Source of the DNA: Chloroflexota bacterium
Lineage (GTDB): Bacteria > Chloroflexota > Limnocylindria > Limnocylindrales > CSP1-4
Assembly: GCA_025935655.1 (NCBI GenBank)
Contig: JAICUV010000172.1
Location: 1 to 7,514, forward strand
DNA: 7,514 bases
Direction: 5' to 3'
Below the pieces are notes generated by a model. It was not told where the DNA came from. It did not search any database and saw only the letters and a list, made by a program, of their open reading frames with translations. Positions 5,662 to 7,514 of this stretch are shown here, piece by piece (position 1 is the stretch's first letter; each line of letters opens with the position of its first letter). Position numbers and translations under genes: made by a program.

Positions 5662-5693
5662 GGACCCTCGACGTCGTCGACGCTCGAGGGTTC
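5662..5693 (+). terminator. Hairpin between rplT and pheS: terminator or pheS attenuator
   Basis: CCCTCGA (5665-5671) pairs with TCGAGGG (5684-5690). Outer pairs run A5664-T5691, G5663-T5692 (wobble) and G5662-C5693. An inner helix CGTC/GACG (5672-5675 with 5679-5682) closes on a 3-base loop, with C5683 bulged. It begins 20 bases after the rplT stop. Only TT follows the stem, so it is not a textbook terminator. The bases right after it, GTGATTCCC, repeat those after the thrS T-box terminator. No T-box core is present in the gap, so partial termination between the rplT and pheS genes is the modest reading. Confidence 0.65.
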
Positions 5694-5747
5694 GTGATTC
5701 CCGGCCCGGCTCGGCCCACCACCCGTCACGCAGGACCGCCACCCAGC

Positions 5748-6788
5748 ATGGACCTCGCCCAGCTCTCCGCCGACCTCCAGGCGCTCCGGACGCGGGCGGT
5801 CGACGCAGCCGCCGCCGCTTCGGACACGGCCGCGCTCGACACGCTCGAGCTCGAGGTGCTCGGCAAGAAGGGGGAGCTCACCGCCATCCTGCGCGGCATC
5901 GGGGCGCTCCCGCCCGAGGACCGGCCGAAGGTCGGCGCGGTCGCGAACGAGGTCCGGACCGCGGTGGAGGCCGCCATCGGCACCGCCCGGGAGACCCTCG
6001 GCGGCGCGGAGCTCGCCGCACGGCTCGCGGCCGAGACCGTCGACGTCACGACCCCGGGCAGGTCCATCCGCCGGGGATCGCTCCACCCGATCGTGGAGAC
6101 CGCGCGCCAGATCGCCGACGTGTTCGCCCAGTTCGGCTTCGTCGTGTACGAGGGGCCGGAGATCGAGGACGACGTCACCAACTTCCAGATGCTCAACATC
6201 CCGCCCGATCACCCGGCGCGGGACCTGTGGGACACGCTCTACCTGGACGTCGAGGGTCGCCTCCTGCGCACCCACACGAGCCCCGGCCAGATCCGGGTCA
6301 TGCACCAGGAGCGCCCGCCGATCCGTGCGCTCCTCCCGGGCCGCTGCTTCCGCTACGAAGCCGTGGACGCGAGCCACGCGAGCGAGTTCTTCCAGGTGGA
6401 GGGGCTGATGATCGACGAGGGCACGTCGATGGCGGACCTCAAGGGCCTCCTGGACCAGTTCGCCCACGCGATGTTCGGCGAGGACCGCCCGACGCGGTTC
6501 CGCCCGGGGTACTACCCGTTCACGGAGCCCAGCGTCGCGTTCGACATCCTGTGCGTCATCTGCAACGGGGAGAAGTGCCCCGCCTGCTCCCGGACCGGCT
6601 GGATGACGATCCTCGGCGCCGGCATGGTCCACCCGGTCGTGCTCCGGTACGGGGGCATCGACCCAGAGCGCTACCAGGGCTTCGCGTTCGGGATGGGCGT
6701 GGAGCGGATCGCGAACCTGCGCCACCACGTGGTGGACCTGCGCGCCTACATGGAGCACGACCTGCGGTTCCTGGGGGCGTTCCGATGA
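5748..6788 (+). CDS. pheS: Phenylalanyl-tRNA synthetase alpha subunit
   Basis: This is the catalytic subunit of the heterotetrameric (alpha-beta)2 class II enzyme that charges tRNA-Phe. The product is 346 residues, near the usual 330-350. The N-terminal coiled-coil region (about 1-85) holds LEVLGKKGELTAIL, which helps bind tRNA. The catalytic domain has HPIVETARQIADVFAQFGF (113-131), GPEIEDDVTNFQMLNIP (136-152), RTHTSPGQ (174-181), motif 2 GRCFRYEAVDASHASEFFQVEG (198-219), FTEPS (258-262) and motif 3 GFAFGMGVERIANLRH (311-326). Four cysteines (C269, C272, C277, C280) form a CxxC-x4-CxxC knuckle before TGWMTILGAGMVHP, seen in many bacterial PheS and likely to bind zinc. ATG 5748 is chosen because PheS homology begins there. 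Its ribosome site is weak (CAGGA at 5731-5735), and an in-frame GTG at 5694 would add 18 Pro-rich residues. Confidence 0.96.
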   Translation: MDLAQLSADLQALRTRAVDAAAAASDTAALDTLELEVLGKKGELTAILRGIGALPPEDRPKVGAVANEVRTAVEAAIGTARETLGGAELAARLAAETVDVTTPGRSIRRGSLHPIVETARQIADVFAQFGFVVYEGPEIEDDVTNFQMLNIPPDHPARDLWDTLYLDVEGRLLRTHTSPGQIRVMHQERPPIRALLPGRCFRYEAVDASHASEFFQVEGLMIDEGTSMADLKGLLDQFAHAMFGEDRPTRFRPGYYPFTEPSVAFDILCVICNGEKCPACSRTGWMTILGAGMVHPVVLRYGGIDPERYQGFAFGMGVERIANLRHHVVDLRAYMEHDLRFLGAFR

Positions 6789-7514
6789 GGGTCCCGCTCT
6801 CCTGGCTCCGCGAGTTCGTGGACATCGACCTCTCGCCGGAGCAGCTCGCGGAGCGGCTCACGCTCCTGGGCATGGAGGTCAAGACGATCGAGCGCTGGGG
6901 CGCCGACTGGGAGCACGTCGTCACCGGCGAGCTGCTCACGGTGGAGAAGCACCCACGCGCCGACCGCCTGAGCCTCACCACCGTGACCCTGGGTGACGGC
7001 GGCGAGCCGCTGTCGATCGTGTGCGGCGCGACGAACATCGCGCCCGGCCAGCGGATCCCGGTCGCGCTACCGGGCGCCGTCCTGCCGGGCAACCGGAAGA
7101 TCGAGCGCGCCGAGAAGATGGGCGTCGTCAGCAACGGCATGCTGTGCTCGGGCGCCGAGCTGAACCTGACCGGCGACGGCGACGGGATCCTGATCCTGCC
7201 GGCCGACACGCCCCTGGGCGTCCCGCTCACGGACCTCTACGGGGACGTCGTGCTGGACGTGGACGTCAAGCCGAACCGCGGGGACGCCCTGTCGATCCTC
7301 GGGCTCGCCCGCGAGGTCGCCGCGGCGACCCGGCGCGACGTCCGCTGGCCGGAGCCCGTCGTGGCGGAGGGGAGCGGCCCGGAGGCATCCGCGCGCTTCG
7401 CCGTCGACGTCCGGGACCCGGACCTGTGCACCCGGTTCGTGGGCCGCTGGGTGAGCGGCGTGACGGTCGGCCCGTCGCCCGACCACGTCCAGATGCGGCT
7501 GCTCGCCGCGGGCC
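6785..7514 (+). CDS. pheT: Phenylalanyl-tRNA synthetase beta subunit, cut by the window end
   Basis: Only the first 243 residues of about 800 are present; the frame stays open to the last base. The N-terminus MRVPLSWLREFVDIDLSPEQ is typical of PheT. The EMAP/OB-type tRNA-binding domain spans about residues 40-150, with VEKHPRADRL, SIVCGATNIAPGQ, PVALPGAVLPG and GMLCSGAEL. The linking segment carries DVDVKPNRGDALSILGLAREVAA (split here from its flanks), and the start of the B3/B4 editing domain is seen near FAVDVRDPDLCTRFVGRWV. In the family, B3/B4 hydrolyses Tyr-tRNA-Phe. The ATG overlaps the pheS TGA by four bases (ATGA, 6785-6788), and GGGGG (6773-6777) seven bases upstream can serve as ribosome site, so the two subunits are probably made by coupled translation. 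Confidence 0.96.
   Translation, partial: MRVPLSWLREFVDIDLSPEQLAERLTLLGMEVKTIERWGADWEHVVTGELLTVEKHPRADRLSLTTVTLGDGGEPLSIVCGATNIAPGQRIPVALPGAVLPGNRKIERAEKMGVVSNGMLCSGAELNLTGDGDGILILPADTPLGVPLTDLYGDVVLDVDVKPNRGDALSILGLAREVAAATRRDVRWPEPVVAEGSGPEASARFAVDVRDPDLCTRFVGRWVSGVTVGPSPDHVQMRLLAAG

Noticed and set aside
5643..5747. A full T-box riboswitch in front of pheS.
   Set aside because: The gap is only 105 bases, too short for Stem I plus antiterminator, and no GGTGGNACC core is present. Only a hairpin is seen.
5652..6758. A 368-codon minus-strand open frame opposite pheS.
   Set aside because: It is the antisense shadow of a gene with complete PheS motifs, and has a His/Arg/Glu-rich composition typical of such shadows.
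1..7514. Mobile elements, CRISPR arrays, phage or defence genes.
   Set aside because: No transposase-like or phage-like product, no regularly spaced repeat array and no terminal inverted repeats with target duplications were seen on either strand.

Overview
The window is a high-GC (by eye roughly 70%) bacterial chromosome segment with every recognisable gene on the + strand. It is a housekeeping translation locus: tRNA-Val(GAC), a T-box leader, thrS, a predicted membrane glycosyltransferase, then infC-rpmI-rplT and pheS-pheT, with pheT cut by the window end. The T-box in front of thrS, the CCA encoded in the tRNA gene, the strong G/C bias and the thrS...infC-rpmI-rplT-pheS-pheT order suggest a high-GC Gram-positive-like lineage. 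I lean to a high-GC Chloroflexota (Limnocylindria-like) and keep Actinomycetota as the alternative; this is an impression from protein style and gene order, not a proven placement.

Layout. Positions 1-241 hold no supportable gene. A -10-like element at 242-253 sits just before tRNA-Val (262-338). A thrS T-box leader follows (about 345-578), with an ACC (Thr) specifier, a T-box core with a TGGA bulge and a 10-bp terminator hairpin, then thrS (600-2462), whose product has editing, catalytic and anticodon-binding domains but no N-terminal TGS domain. After a 123-base GC-rich spacer comes a multi-pass GT-C-type glycosyltransferase (2586-4220), the one gene here with no obvious tie to translation. 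Positions 4221-4393 hold two hairpins and a probable promoter for the infC operon. infC (probably starting at a rare ATC codon), rpmI and rplT are tightly spaced. A strong hairpin at 5664-5691 separates rplT from pheS, and pheS overlaps pheT by four bases.

Together the genes supply two aminoacyl-tRNA synthetases (Thr, Phe), initiation factor IF3, two large-subunit ribosomal proteins and one tRNA. Control appears to be by sensing uncharged tRNA-Thr at thrS, by a rare start codon at infC, and perhaps by attenuation at pheS.

I see no mobile element, phage gene, CRISPR array, toxin-antitoxin or defence module, and no evidence for a wholly new system. The points worth a second look are regulatory: a 9-base motif shared by the thrS and pheS leaders, a possible tRNA-Val/thrS co-transcript, the infC start, and the TGS-less ThrRS.
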